Assembly: GCA_036365455.1 (NCBI GenBank)
Contig: JAWQUS010000008.1
Span: forward strand, 18,459,501-18,523,500
Reading direction: 5' to 3'
DNA: 64,000 nt
Source of the DNA: Macrosoma leucophasiata
Taxonomy: Eukaryota > Arthropoda > Insecta > Lepidoptera > Hedylidae
Position 1 is the stretch's first letter, and every line of letters starts with the position of its first letter. Under the pieces are notes generated by a model. That model saw only the letters and a list, made by a program, of their open reading frames with translations. It was not told the origin of the DNA and made no database searches. Position numbers and translations under genes: made by a program. Below, in pieces: positions 46,701-54,760 of this stretch.

Positions 46701-49700
46701 ATACTAAATCGTTTTCAGCTATTCAATTAGTTTATTATACCTTCAATTAATTGTTGTAAGTATATTTCAAAAACAAGAATGTCATAGTAGCAATATAACA
46801 TATTGTTACAAAAATTACATAAAATAATATTTCCGCCAAAAAAAAAATTACGATTCAAATTACTTATTGAGTATTTTTTCCACGATTCTACGTATTTTTC
46901 TCTATCTTTTGATATAGTGTACAAGGTGCGGGCCCAACGTGGAACTTGTCCTTTGATAATCTTGATTTCTACTTAAATGATGTTATTTTTAAAATCTTAC
47001 GCTATATTATGCTCTTTATAATCCTTTTGTCAATGCATGCAATGACACTTGAGTCCTTAAATTTAACTTCATTGAGCTCATGCGAAACAATCAATCCGGC
47101 CATTACAACTGTCTATGCTAACCTTCTATGCCCGTAAAAATAATAATGACAGAAATTGATGGTGGGGATCATCGATTATTAGTATTTAACCTAAATACTA
47201 ATAATCGATGTTGATAGAGAAATGTTAGGAGATATAGGAAAGTATATAAAACACAGCTGAAGCGACTTAATTGTATATTATATTTACATTAAAATACTGT
47301 ATGCGTTTAGAGGCTTTGCAATTTTTATTTTGTTCTCAGCTGAAAACTTGCGATTTAATATATTACAGTATGGTAATTGCGATTGTTTAATACAACTCAT
47401 TCAAATACTCATGTTAATATAGGCGTTGAGCATAGGTACTTGCTTACCATATGCGTATTTTATCTTGCTAGGTCTAGGTGCATCATTATCCATCCATTAG
47501 CATCCCAGTATTTGCAGGAGTACATTCACCTAGCACCTTAATAGTCTACGAATAGTATTTAATATCATTAACGATGTGATCCGAGTTCAATCCCCGGGCG
47601 AGTGAATGCTACAAAGATTTTTCCATCTATTTCAGAAGAATTCTAGTTCCGCGCTTTTTTGTTTACTAAAGTAACCATGATACTTATAAACGTAATTAGC
47701 GATGCGTAATATATATTCACATATTATATTATGTAACGAAGAGAGCAGACAAGCATGCAGTTCACTTTAATGTTAAGTGATGACTGCAGCATATAAACAT
47801 CTACACATAAACCAGAAGTCAAAATGCAGATGCGTTGCCATCCCCGAGACCTTAGTTGTTATGTATCTGGAACCGGAACACGATAGTGCTGAACACTACT
47901 TTTTAGCGGTAGATAGATTAGGCAATACGGTGGTGCCTACGGCCTCGAGCCCCTACACTGGGACTCTACCACCATGCATGAATACTCCTTCAGATAAGAT
48001 TCTTCGATTTCGATTCAATTGAGAGTTCTTCCTACATATTGTCATAAGTATGATGATGTCCAAGATGTCTATGCTTCGCGATGCTGTGCCTCATTGCTAA
48101 ATAATTATTGAATTAGAATCATATATTTTATATATGATCTTTTATATATATCTGTCACTGTGGCGTAGCGTTATTATAGCAGGTTACTACTGCTTCGCTG
48201 AGAGCCTTGGTTCGATCCCTTGATCTCACTCTACGATTAAACTCGTTATATAAACAGATAATCATGCTGTGCTGAGAGTACAAAAAAAGAACCTTGAAGC
48301 GTGAAAGTGTACACAATCATGTAAAATAACACAATCTGGGATATTTCATAATTTTTCTTCGTTTCGATATTTGGTTTAAATCGACATTTAACTGCTCGTA
48401 CATCGACAATCGACATCGACGTTTAACGTCTCGTATTAATAGACAGATCTCAGTTCCAGAACACGCCATTAAGGTCCGGTTTAGTATGGAAAAACTGTGG
48501 CCTTAATTGAGTTGATACCTGTCTTTTAATACCTACGGAACTTACGGCTTATACTCAAACGTCACATAATTTAAACAACCCTCAAATATAAGCTATCTCT
48601 GTCGTTTGCATGTATTTTATGGAGACAAAAGATTGAAGCGCCATTTTGATTTAAATGACGTTTCAGTATTTGGTCGTTAGCGCCATAAGCCATTCAAATT
48701 GGGTTGGAAGTTCTGGGTTCTATCTCTTGGTCTACAAAGAAGTGTTTGAATTTTTAACAATGATACCTTGTGTAACCTAAAAATTAGAACTGGCAATTAT
48801 GGGTGCCGTGCCGTGCTCATATGCATTAAGAGCTCTTTCAAATTAAAGGGTTTGTCCCTGCTATAGGACTGGGACGGTGAAACTGTCGTACTGTAAACTT
48901 TGCTTTTTTATACATTTGAAGCGACAGGACGTTAGTCGAACGGCACACGCATAGTCTCAAAATCTATAGAAGAAAGCCAATCGTACGTCCTCGAAACAGG
49001 CCGACACCAAACGCATAGTTTGAAAGAGTTCTAATTCAAATATATGCCTGTAGTGATTGATCCCTGCTGAGAATTATAGACGTCACTTGATGTTTTTTGT
49101 TTGATAAATCACCTCGTAATGTTGTACTCCACTATACTGATTCAGTTACCTACTGAGCCAGTGTGAAACAGCGACAAGGGAAAGGAAATACAGAACAGGG
49201 AAATGTTTGATACAACTGCCATTGATCAGTATGTTTTATGAAACTAGTCTGTCGCTGTTAATCAATGCGATGATTGATGTCAATTAACTTGGAATCAGTT
49301 AGAATTAAAACAAATAAATGTCAAATAAGGGAGGATGAAAGTTTTTTTACAGGTTTTTTACAGACAAAGCTCAACGAAAAAAATAATTGAGAAACTATGG
49401 CGCAAAACACGTCCAACGTGTTGTTTCTCTATAGCATTGTCGAGAACATGTCCCATTCTTCCAGCTGTGTGGTGAAAGCATCATTTCAGCCGAAAGACGT
49501 CCACTGCTGGTCAAAAGGCTATCCTAAAGATTACTACAACGAACGGTTCTGGGCCGCCCTCATCCAGCGATTGTCCATAATATTCACCATGTCGTCGTTA
49601 GTCCCTGGGCCCCTTCCTGTGTTTTGTTTCCCGGTATGCGGTCGCCACTCGAGAATTCTTCTGCCCCAGCGGCCGTCGGTTCTTCGAGCTATGTGCCTTG

Positions 49701-51364
49701 CCCACTGCCACTTTTGCGGCCGGTTGATATAATTTCCTTTTTTGTCGCAAGTGTTTATTACAATTTGGTTCGCACAATTGCTTCACATTCTTGAATAACA
49801 AATATATTGTTCATTAATGAATATAATTTTGGCAGACGCAACGAGACGCTGGCAGTCATAACACAAGATTCGATGACTGTGGACGATGTGGAGACGCTTT
49901 TGAAAGAGACTGAACACAATGGGTACCCGGTGGTGGTTTCCAAGGAGTCGCAGTACCTTGTGGGATTTGTACTGCGGAGGGATTTGAATCTCGCTATAGG
50001 TGAACTATTTTTTCTTTATGCGTTTTTAAATGAGAGAATTGTAAGCAATAGATGAATTGATTTAAGTGATTATTGTAGCCTATGGATATCTACAGAAAAT
50101 CTTTAATATACTTTGCTGTATCATCGTCCTCAGTTAGTTAATATAGTCTACTACTAATAAAAAATATTGCAATGTCAAAGATGCCATGTAGCACCAGATG
50201 GGTTACCTAAATTAACGAAAATATGTGTTACCCGTCATTTTTAAAATTAAGTCAAATACTATATAGGCTTTCAGTAACTTTAATTACATAAAACAATACA
50301 TAATATTAATTAAAACTGGTGGTAGAGTTCCAAGTGTAGGAGCTCAAGGGCGTAGGCACCACCGCATTACCTAACCTATCTGCCGCTAAATGGTAGTGTT
50401 CGGCACTATCGGGTTCCGGTTAGATGGTTATGTATAGCCCCGTAACTATCACAGAGACATGATACCTTAGGTCTCAGGGGTGGCAACGCATCTGCATTTT
50501 GACCACTAGTTTTTATATAGATGTCTATAGACTGCAGTCATCACTAAACATCAATGTGACCTGCATGCTTGTTTTCCACCTTCATTACATAAAAAAGAAA
50601 ATAATTGTAAACAGCGAACGCTCGGCGTATGATCGGGGGTATCATCGGACAATCGGTGGTGGTGTTCGCCGGGTCGGTGAATCCTCAGCAGGCGGGCCCC
50701 GCGCCGCTCATGCTCAACCGCATCCTCGACATGGCGCCCATCACCGTCACCGACCAGACGCCCATGGAGACGGTCGTCGACATGTTTCGCAAACTCGGCC
50801 TACGTCAGACTCTCGTCACGCATAATGGGTTAGTGTTTATTTATTTATTTGTAAATGCACTTAAAAAGTACATTATATATGATGGACTGTTAGTATTTTG
50901 TCACAGTTAAAACTATTGGATGATACGAGAAGGCAATGATACAGGTTATTATTAATTGACGTGACTTCAAAGAAAACCTGTGAAAATTTCTATACGAGTT
51001 CTCTTTTAGAGGTTCCATCAGAATCGGTTCATTCGTTTCGGAGATCAATTAGGATAAAAACCAGACAAAATGATTTGAGATGTGATGCCATTGCCATTGC
51101 CGATAAATTTTATATCAAATTTGAAGATTTTACTCATACCGAGGCAATATGTCGTTGCAGCTAAAATTGTGGTATAGTTTGCTGAAATGCTGATTTGTCA
51201 TTTAATAAAACTTTTATAATCATCGTCAATTAAATAATGTTATTGATATTTGAATGATCATTGTTTATTTCAGCCGTCTTCTGGGTGTGATCACGAAAAA
51301 GGATGTGTTGCGACATGTGAAACAGATGGACAACGAGGATCCAAGTTCTGTGCTGTTCGACTAG
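34714..51364 (+). CDS. ClC-c: ClC-3/4/5-type 2Cl-/H+ exchanger (whole gene, 15 exons)
   Basis: An endosomal/lysosomal chloride-proton exchanger that supplies counter-ion current for vesicle acidification. Fifteen exons join without a frame break into 768 codons plus stop, about the length of ClC-3 to ClC-5. Conserved points: [14 protein letters not shown] before the membrane domain; GSGIP at about 192-196 and GKEGP with gating Glu236; FSLEE with proton Glu293; GLFIP at 477-481; GIYDAH with Tyr582 lining the anion path. CBS1 starts about residue 606 and CBS2 about 705. Both key glutamates mean coupled exchange rather than a channel. Closest to Drosophila ClC-c by class; the symbol is by family. 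The PY motif of ClC-5 is not seen. Introns carry mariner, family 1 repeats and LINE relics. Confidence 0.95.
34769..35560. other. ClC intron 1
   Basis: 792 bp, AT-rich, GT-AG. No repeat recognised. Confidence 0.6.
35561..35590 (+). CDS. ClC-c: ClC exon 2 (30-nt microexon)
   Basis: Acceptor TTGTTGCAG, donor GTAAGT. It enters and leaves in phase 1 and encodes DGVIFSGMQ. The segment resembles the GVIMDF stretch at the same place in vertebrate ClC-3. Because exon 3 accepts the same phase, this exon could be skipped without a frameshift. Confidence 0.75.
35591..37989. other. ClC intron 2
   Basis: 2.4 kb. It contains a repeat end at about 36340 (TTTGCTGGGGCAGCTAACTA), a family 1 repeat at 36431 and a degraded SINE fragment at 37304-37352. 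No further exon found. Confidence 0.6.
36431..36715 (+). repeat. Dispersed repeat family 1, copy in ClC intron 2
   Basis: From TTTTATGTAATGAAGGTGGC to GGAACTCTAACACCAGT, same order of blocks as the other copies, diverged. Confidence 0.75.
37990..38129 (+). CDS. ClC-c: ClC exon 3 (pre-membrane segment)
   Basis: 140 nt, phase 1 to phase 0. It encodes [20 protein letters not shown] then [18 protein letters not shown] to WDLIK. The [14 protein letters not shown] block is the signature of the ClC-3/4/5 subgroup just before helix B. A GTGAGC donor is followed after 128 bp by mariner copy 2. Confidence 0.92.
38335..38982 (-). pseudogene. Mariner transposase, catalytic part (copy 2)
   Basis: 215 residues from [15 protein letters not shown], with [22 protein letters not shown] and [15 protein letters not shown], i.e. 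all three catalytic Asp with D,D34D spacing. The frame is intact within this part but out of register with the DNA-binding part. Confidence 0.9.
38982..39359 (-). pseudogene. Mariner transposase, DNA-binding part (copy 2)
   Basis: 125 residues starting [20 protein letters not shown]. It has the same premature frame exit at an eight-A tract (plus strand T8 at 39025-39032) as copy 1, ending in the same out-of-frame tail. The two frames overlap by TAATG. Confidence 0.88.
40221..40424 (+). CDS. ClC-c: ClC exon 4 (first membrane helix, CC loop)
   Basis: 204 nt, phase 0 to phase 0, acceptor ATTTTCCAG, donor GTGAGT. It encodes [20 protein letters not shown] then a hydrophobic helix ([13 protein letters not shown]) and the luminal loop with [19 protein letters not shown] is a potential N-glycosylation site (NET), matching the conserved CCW.SNET loop of ClC-3/4/5. 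Confidence 0.95.
40612..40800 (+). mobile_element. tRNA-derived SINE in ClC intron 4
   Basis: A-box-like TGGTTCAGCGG (40620-40630) and B-box-like GGTTCGATC (40662-40670) are about 40 bp apart, as in a tRNA-derived Pol III promoter, followed by a non-tRNA body with GT-rich sequence. Confidence 0.6.
40851..41001 (+). CDS. ClC-c: ClC exon 5 (helix C-D, GSG filter start)
   Basis: 151 nt, phase 0 to phase 1, acceptor CATTTTCCAG, donor GTATGC. It encodes [20 protein letters not shown], a membrane helix ([19 protein letters not shown]) and FAPYACGSG. The chloride filter GSGIP is split by the next intron after GSG. Confidence 0.95.
41305..41463 (+). CDS. ClC-c: ClC exon 6 (filter, gating glutamate)
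   Basis: 159 nt, phase 1 to phase 1, acceptor TACTTCAG, donor GTAAGT. It completes [14 protein letters not shown], then [13 protein letters not shown] and [12 protein letters not shown]. Glu236 in GKEGP is the external gating glutamate required for exchange. Confidence 0.96.
41745..42215. mobile_element. Foldback element in ClC intron 6
   Basis: The left arm TATTGCTCCAATGATGTTAA (41763 onward) is inverted at the right (TTGACATCATTGGAGCAATA). Pairing extends through AAAAATTGTAGA. Outer bases pair less well. The middle contains a dispersed-repeat segment with CAAACAGACAGATAGAC. Non-coding. Confidence 0.7.
42554..42693 (+). CDS. ClC-c: ClC exon 7 (ends at the proton glutamate)
   Basis: 140 nt, phase 1 to phase 0. 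It encodes [20 protein letters not shown] then [18 protein letters not shown] and FSLEE. The last codon is Glu293, the internal proton glutamate (ClC-5 Glu268; 57 residues after the gating Glu in both). The intron begins GCAAGT, a GC donor; no GT donor fits the frame and the conserved continuation [11 protein letters not shown] in exon 8. Confidence 0.93.
42766..43000 (-). repeat. Dispersed repeat family 1, copy in ClC intron 7
   Basis: From ACTAGTGGCAGAGGTCCAG to GAACTGCATGCATG. It fills most of the 345-bp GC-AG intron and ends close to the exon 8 acceptor. Confidence 0.75.
43039..43221 (+). CDS. ClC-c: ClC exon 8
   Basis: 183 nt, phase 0 to phase 0, acceptor TTTTAAAAG, donor GTGAGT. It encodes [33 protein letters not shown] and the [15 protein letters not shown] segment. 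Strongly conserved with ClC-3/4/5. The acceptor has a poor pyrimidine tract just after the family 1 repeat. Confidence 0.95.
43465..43679 (+). CDS. ClC-c: ClC exon 9
   Basis: 215 nt, phase 0 to phase 2, acceptor ATTGTTCAG, donor GTAAGT. It encodes [20 protein letters not shown], a helix ([13 protein letters not shown]) and [19 protein letters not shown] to DPLC. The usual GGLWGA start is GCIAT here, a local departure from the family. PNPYTRxNTSELI is conserved. Confidence 0.94.
44412..44620 (+). CDS. ClC-c: ClC exon 10 (GLFIP filter segment)
   Basis: 209 nt, phase 2 to phase 1, acceptor TTATTTCAG, donor GTGAGA. It encodes [20 protein letters not shown], a membrane helix ([20 protein letters not shown]) and [24 protein letters not shown] at 477-481 is the second filter motif; vertebrate ClC-5 has VPSGLFIP. 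Confidence 0.95.
44846..44925 (-). repeat. Dispersed repeat family 1, short fragment in ClC intron 10
   Basis: TTTAGTGTTCAACACTATAT then TTCCAGTCAGGTGGAAAT and a GGCATAACAGTTA end, in the family order but only about 80 bp. Confidence 0.55.
45449..45589 (+). CDS. ClC-c: ClC exon 11
   Basis: 141 nt, phase 1 to phase 1, acceptor GATGTCCAG, donor GTAAAA. It encodes [40 protein letters not shown] and GGVTRMT. [22 protein letters not shown] is a hallmark of this subgroup. GC-rich relative to its introns. Confidence 0.95.
46165..46288 (+). mobile_element. Non-LTR retrotransposon 3' tail in ClC intron 11
   Basis: GGTTGACTGGTAGAAAACGC and CTAGTGGCGTTAAGTCCGCC, ending ATAAATAAATAAATAA. Same tail as at 5905-6027. 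It stops 16 bp before the exon 12 acceptor. Confidence 0.65.
46305..46515 (+). CDS. ClC-c: ClC exon 12 (last helices, anion-path tyrosine, CBS1 start)
   Basis: 211 nt, phase 1 to phase 2, acceptor TTTTTAACAG, donor GTAAGT. It encodes [20 protein letters not shown], then [20 protein letters not shown] and [16 protein letters not shown] to the AADVMQP start of CBS1. Tyr582 in GIYDAH corresponds to ClC-5 Tyr558. Confidence 0.95.
47728..47976 (+). repeat. Dispersed repeat family 1, copy in ClC intron 12
   Basis: Starts TTATGTAACGAAGAGAGCAG, has AAGCATGCAGTTCACTTTAA, ends GACTCTACCACCATG. Confidence 0.78.
48150..48240 (+). mobile_element. tRNA-derived SINE head
   Basis: A-box-like TGGCGTAGCG (48161-48170) and a clear B box GGTTCGATCCC (48209-48219). 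It lacks a full cloverleaf, so it is a SINE promoter rather than a tRNA gene. Confidence 0.55.
49480..49740 (-). pseudogene. Non-LTR reverse transcriptase C-terminal relic in ClC intron 12
   Basis: The minus strand reads [32 protein letters not shown] and [14 protein letters not shown], then stops and a frame-shifted QQWTSFG-like end. This is the WxWxGHIARRxDGRWxxxxLEWRP tail of a lepidopteran endonuclease-reverse transcriptase. Confidence 0.75.
49836..49999 (+). CDS. ClC-c: ClC exon 13 (CBS1)
   Basis: 164 nt, phase 2 to phase 1, acceptor TTTTGGCAG, donor GTGAAC. It encodes [20 protein letters not shown], then [20 protein letters not shown] and [18 protein letters not shown] and LVGFxLRRDL are the second strand-helix unit of a ClC CBS domain. 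Confidence 0.94.
50315..50597 (-). repeat. Dispersed repeat family 1, copy abutting exon 14 acceptor
   Basis: From ACTGGTGGTAGAGTTCCAAG to the TTCCACCTTCATTACATAAA end. It finishes about 17 bp before exon 14. The pyrimidine-rich TTTTCCACCTTCATTAC closest to the acceptor belongs to the repeat. Confidence 0.8.
50615..50828 (+). CDS. ClC-c: ClC exon 14 (CBS linker and CBS2)
   Basis: 214 nt, phase 1 to phase 2, acceptor TTGTAAACAG, donor GTTAGT. It encodes [20 protein letters not shown], a linker ([11 protein letters not shown]) and [20 protein letters not shown] to [26 protein letters not shown] is invariant in ClC-3/4/5. GC-rich. Confidence 0.94.
51274..51364 (+). CDS. ClC-c: ClC exon 15 (end of CBS2, stop)
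   Basis: 91 nt from phase 2, acceptor TTTATTTCAG. It encodes [20 protein letters not shown] then EDPSSVLFD and TAG at 51362-51364. LLGxITKKDxLRH is the CBS2 end, and the acidic tail matches the short C-terminus of the subgroup. Confidence 0.95.
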
Positions 51365-52080
51365 CGCAAGGAGCCCTATGTTCCCACCAACCAAATTGAT
51401 GACACGCACATACATCTCAGTTTATGTACCAACATGCAAATGACTGGAGTTTAGTTGAGACCTCTGTCGAATGTGTACAGTTTATTTTCATATACATATC
51501 AATATCTACTGCAATTTCAATAAGCATACTAATCTCCATTTATACAACTGACTGTAGAACGTACTGTACGTATTATGCTCCTGAAATGAATATTTTGACG
51601 CATATTAAAAAAAATGTGAACATGCTACTCTCATAAGTAAACGTGTCAACACAGTACGGCGTAAGACTAAAATGAGGATGTTATTCATGGATTTATTTTA
51701 ATAAATATCGTGAAGATTGGAGCAATCATTGAGATTATTCATATTACATAAAAAGTCACGAGCTTGTATGATTTGTAAGGAAAGGCTTGTGGTAATGTAA
51801 GTTATATCTCTATTGAATATACTAAAGTATCTACTCCAATGTAAGATGGTTCAACTATGCTACATAAACTAGATGTATTATTTTACAATTAAAGTTTTCG
51901 GTGACATTTTTTATATATCTAATGATAAACACTTAGACAATACTATATTGGCTCCCATATAATCAAATAGGTACTGTTTAGTAGATTTCAACATTTTTAT
52001 TGGTACTTACTTCTCTAAATATTACACATCTACACTGAACTATTCGATATTTTTAACGGGTTTTTCTCACTTAGTTTGCG
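51365..52080 (+). terminator. Probable ClC 3' UTR with candidate poly(A) signals
   Basis: The first strong AATAAA after the stop is at 51700-51705. Others follow in AT-rich sequence. The actual 3' end cannot be chosen from sequence. No other gene seen here. Confidence 0.35.
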
Positions 52081-52210
52081 CTCGGCGGGCGAATGCATTA
52101 TAAATGGATGATTCTTGCCGCGTAAGCTCAAACGGTCACCTGTTCGTCCGCGAGTTGAAACAAACGCTCAGCGGCCGGTGCGTATTGTCGATCTAACTCT
52201 TCTATAATCT
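52081..52210 (+). promoter_or_regulatory. Promoter-like segment with TATAAA
   Basis: A locally GC-rich stretch with TATAAA at 52099-52104, followed at the usual distance by CAAACGGTCACC and a CGCTCAGCGGCCGG block. There is no ORF. It could be a core promoter for a transcript to the right, or coincidence. Confidence 0.25.
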
Positions 52211-52814
52211 TTGGTTTCCATTTTCATTGAATTGCGGTAGTTATGTGACCACCTCTTAAGTATAACTCAAGTTACATTTTAAGTACCTTAACAGCATGTG
52301 ACCGTGTTTTCGAACGGAGCCAATAATAATCCGGTTTATATTGATTTCCACCAACCCAAAAGAAGAGGTCCTTCGATGCTAAAGGATATAAAAAAGCAAT
52401 ACTTGGATGTGTCGTTATCTTTGTCTAGAGTAGATATTCAGACTGAATGAACGCTTTGATAGTGTAGGCATGTCTAGATGCGTACTGTAATCCTTACGGG
52501 CCACGAATCTATTAAAATGATGTCTTTATATTCTTGGTGTTAAATTTAAGGTTAAATCATAATTTTAAATTAATAAAACAATTATCATGTCTATATTATT
52601 CGACAAACTGGTATTGTTGAAGTCATACATGACCTTTGATAAGAAACTTTATTAAACTATTACGATTAAAGTGATTTCTCTCTCATATATAACAGCCAAG
52701 GCCATTTCGAATAGTCATTGTAATATTTTACTAAGTTTACTCCAGCATTAAGCACTAAAAGTTAACGTAATGATCATATATTCGTTCAACTTTTTTTACC
52801 TTGGTCCGACGATA

Positions 52815-53015
52815 GAATATTCAGAATCAGAATCAGAATCAGAAACTCATTTATTCATTTAGGGTGACAGGCACCTCTTATGACACGTCAAAAACAAACA
52901 AAATAAATTAAAGCGAATAACAATTGATATACATGTCAAACAAGATAAAAAATATATGTAAAGTCAAGAATATCACTAAGATAAAACTAAATGTCATAAA
53001 CTAATGTAAAAAGTA
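52815..53015 (-). mobile_element. LINE 3' end with (GAATCA)n
   Basis: TCAGAATCAGAATCAGAATC repeat followed by ACTCATTTATTCATTTAGGG and a GACAGGCACC block. This minus-oriented tail arrangement is common in moth genomes. Confidence 0.5.
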
Positions 53016-53448
53016 TATCAGTAAAATGTCTCTTTTCCCCTTTACTATATGTTTTATTATATGTTACATTCGTGTACGGCTTAATAGACTGTCATCAAAG
53101 TGAGCAAATTTAGTTTAAAATAGATATTACTTCACGGCAAGTAGTGTTCTTGTTTTCTTAAATAATTTTATATTGACCTTCAGTTTATTTTTAAAGTATT
53201 TACTGAATTGTTATTGTTTATACAATGTGTTGTGTACAGGGTTAAAATAAAGGATTTGAATTGGTACAATGGCCGATTTAACTAGCAATAGGGAATATTC
53301 ATGAAATTTTTTTTTCGTCTTAAATTAATCATTTACTTATGTATATCGTAGAAATATTATAAATAGGCCTGAAAATATTATAGTTATTTTTCAAAGTGAA
53401 ATTTAAAACATTGAGTGAATTTGAGCTCTTCAAACGCCGCCATTTTGA

Positions 53449-53481
53449 CGACGTGTGTTGTGACGTCACAACCACACGTCG
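53449..53481. promoter_or_regulatory. Palindromic CRE site (TGACGTCA)
   Basis: TGACGTCA at 53461-53468 lies at the centre of an almost perfect 33-bp palindrome (CGACGTGTGTTG on the left, CAACCACACGTCG on the right). CGCCGCCATTTTG is immediately upstream. This is a full CREB/ATF consensus plus a Pho/YY1-type core, about 80 bp before the THAP ATG, so it is probably the element's promoter. Confidence 0.6.
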
Positions 53482-53548
53482 AGTGTTTTTTACTCTTAAC
53501 TTTTGTGTTACTTCATACGTATTTTCAATTTTAATTGCTCTACAAATC

Positions 53549-53674
53549 ATGGAAGAAGCAAAAAAGCCATCTTTCAAGTATTGTATAGTACCTAAGTGCA
53601 AAAATAGTATTAGAAAAACACCAGACAAAGTGTTATTTCGTCTCGACCAATGGCGGCGCGTTTTGGAAGTTTGA
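53549..53674 (+). pseudogene. Truncated THAP-domain ORF (41 aa)
   Basis: MEEAKKPSFKYCIVPKCKNS then IRKTPDKVLFRL is the start of a THAP zinc finger: the Cys-x4-Cys pair and the KTPDKVxF strand are visible. The distal Cys-x2-His and the AVPTF region are lost, replaced by DQWRRVLEV and a stop from the right inverted repeat. An intact THAP domain is about 90 residues. Confidence 0.65.
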
Positions 53675-53869
53675 ATTTCGTTCCCTTATTTTGCACTATT
53701 TACATAATATTTAATGGCATTAAATAAAAAGTAAATAAAAAAAAACTTTGTAATTATAATATGACGTTGATTAGTATTCCAGAAAAAAATATTTGAGACA
53801 ATTATAAATTTTATGCATATTCCCTATTGTGGCTTAGTGTTTACGTATATTTGTCCATCTGCGTCTAGT

Positions 53870-54010
53870 CTTCTTCTTCTATATAAACGAAATTGAATCG
53901 CAAAATGTGTTGCTAAGCTTAAAACTCGAGAATGGCTGAACCGATTTGGCTGATTTCTTTTTTGTTGTATTTGACGAAGTCTGAGAAAGGTTCTTACGTA
54001 AAGAAAAAAC
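53870..54010 (+). repeat. Dispersed repeat fragment (GAATGGCTGAACCGATTTGG)
   Basis: The block AACTCGAGAATGGCTGAACC then GATTTGGCTGATTTC is familiar as a scattered moth repeat. Boundaries are uncertain. Confidence 0.4.
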
Positions 54011-54204
54011 GTAAGAAATAGGTGGAAAGTAGTAAAAACAATAATGTTCTTTTATCATTAATCAAACTACTCTATCCCCAGCTGTCAAACATTTTACGAC
54101 AATCAAAACGTTCATCAAATTAGATACTACATACTAAACTCTTTCAATAGACAGAATAACAAGAGACCACTTTAACTAGAACAATGTCTTTTTTTATTTT
54201 TTTT

Positions 54205-54760
54205 TATGTCATTTAAGTTGACAGACAGGCAGACGGGCCACCTGATGGATAGTGGTCACCGTTGCCTATGAACATTTGCAACACCAGGGGAATTACCAAC
54301 GCGCTGCCAGCCCTGAAGGACTCTTTTGACGCCATTTTTGAAGAACCCCATATTGTAGCGCCGAGGGAACACCTCAGAGGAAAGTTCGTTCCACAATTTA
54401 CACGTTCTGGGCAGAAACGAACTAGAAAACCGCACCGTTGAACACTGCCAGGTGTTTAGTCGGTGAGGGTGAAACTTCTCTCTTCGGCGGGTAGTACGGT
54501 GTAGGAAAAGAGACGGTGGCACCATGTCGAACAGTTCGAGAGAGCACTCACCATTGTAGAGACGGTATAACACGCACATACTCCCAATGTCTGCCCAAGC
54601 TCAGATGTTCGAGCCTGTCAGTAAGTCCTGGGTCGTTAACAATACGAACAGCGCGTCTTTGTAGGGAATTAAGTGGACCAAGCTGGCATTTAGGAGCTCC
54701 TGCCCACAAATGAGAGCAGTATTCCAGTTGGGGCCGCACTTCTATCGGGGCAGCTATTAA
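54205..54760 (-). pseudogene. CR1/jockey-like non-LTR reverse transcriptase C-terminus, copy 2
   Basis: Two overlapping minus frames. MRPQLEYCSHLWAGAPKCQL, LNSLQRRAVRIVND (54739-54548) is followed by YRLYNGECSLELFDMVPPS, HRTTRRREKFHPHRL, SSFLPRTCKLWNELSSEVFP (to 54256). This is the RPxLEYCxHLW...LQRRAxRI...ELFDxVPP...FxPRTxxLWNxLP tail found in CR1 and jockey clades. A frameshift separates the two parts; 5'-truncated, dead. Confidence 0.82.

Larger units (their letters stand above)
46516..49835. other. ClC intron 12 (3.3 kb)
   Basis: The largest intron. It holds a family 1 repeat at 47728, a tRNA-like SINE at 48150, another B-box-like segment near 47585 and a retrotransposon relic at 49480. 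No coding exon was recognised, and exons 12 and 13 join in frame. Confidence 0.6.
53286..53829. mobile_element. 544-bp inverted-repeat element containing a THAP remnant
   Basis: The ends CAATAGGGAATATTCATGAA and (inverted right end) CAATAGGGAATATGCATAAA match 22/24 bp when extended. A subterminal inverted pair (CAAACGCCGCCATT on the left, inverse of AATGGCGGCGCGTTTTG on the right) surrounds the ORF. Flanking bases show no convincing target duplication. The THAP ORF suggests a deletion derivative of a P-element-like or Kolobok-like transposon, both of which encode THAP proteins. Confidence 0.7.

Noticed and set aside
48150..48240. Possible tRNA gene
   Set aside because: A and B boxes are present but no complete acceptor stem or anticodon arm can be folded; better explained as a SINE head.
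53396..53674. 92-codon frame read from 53396 as one protein
   Set aside because: The first half runs through the CRE palindrome and promoter-like DNA; the THAP-like product most plausibly starts at the Met at 53549.
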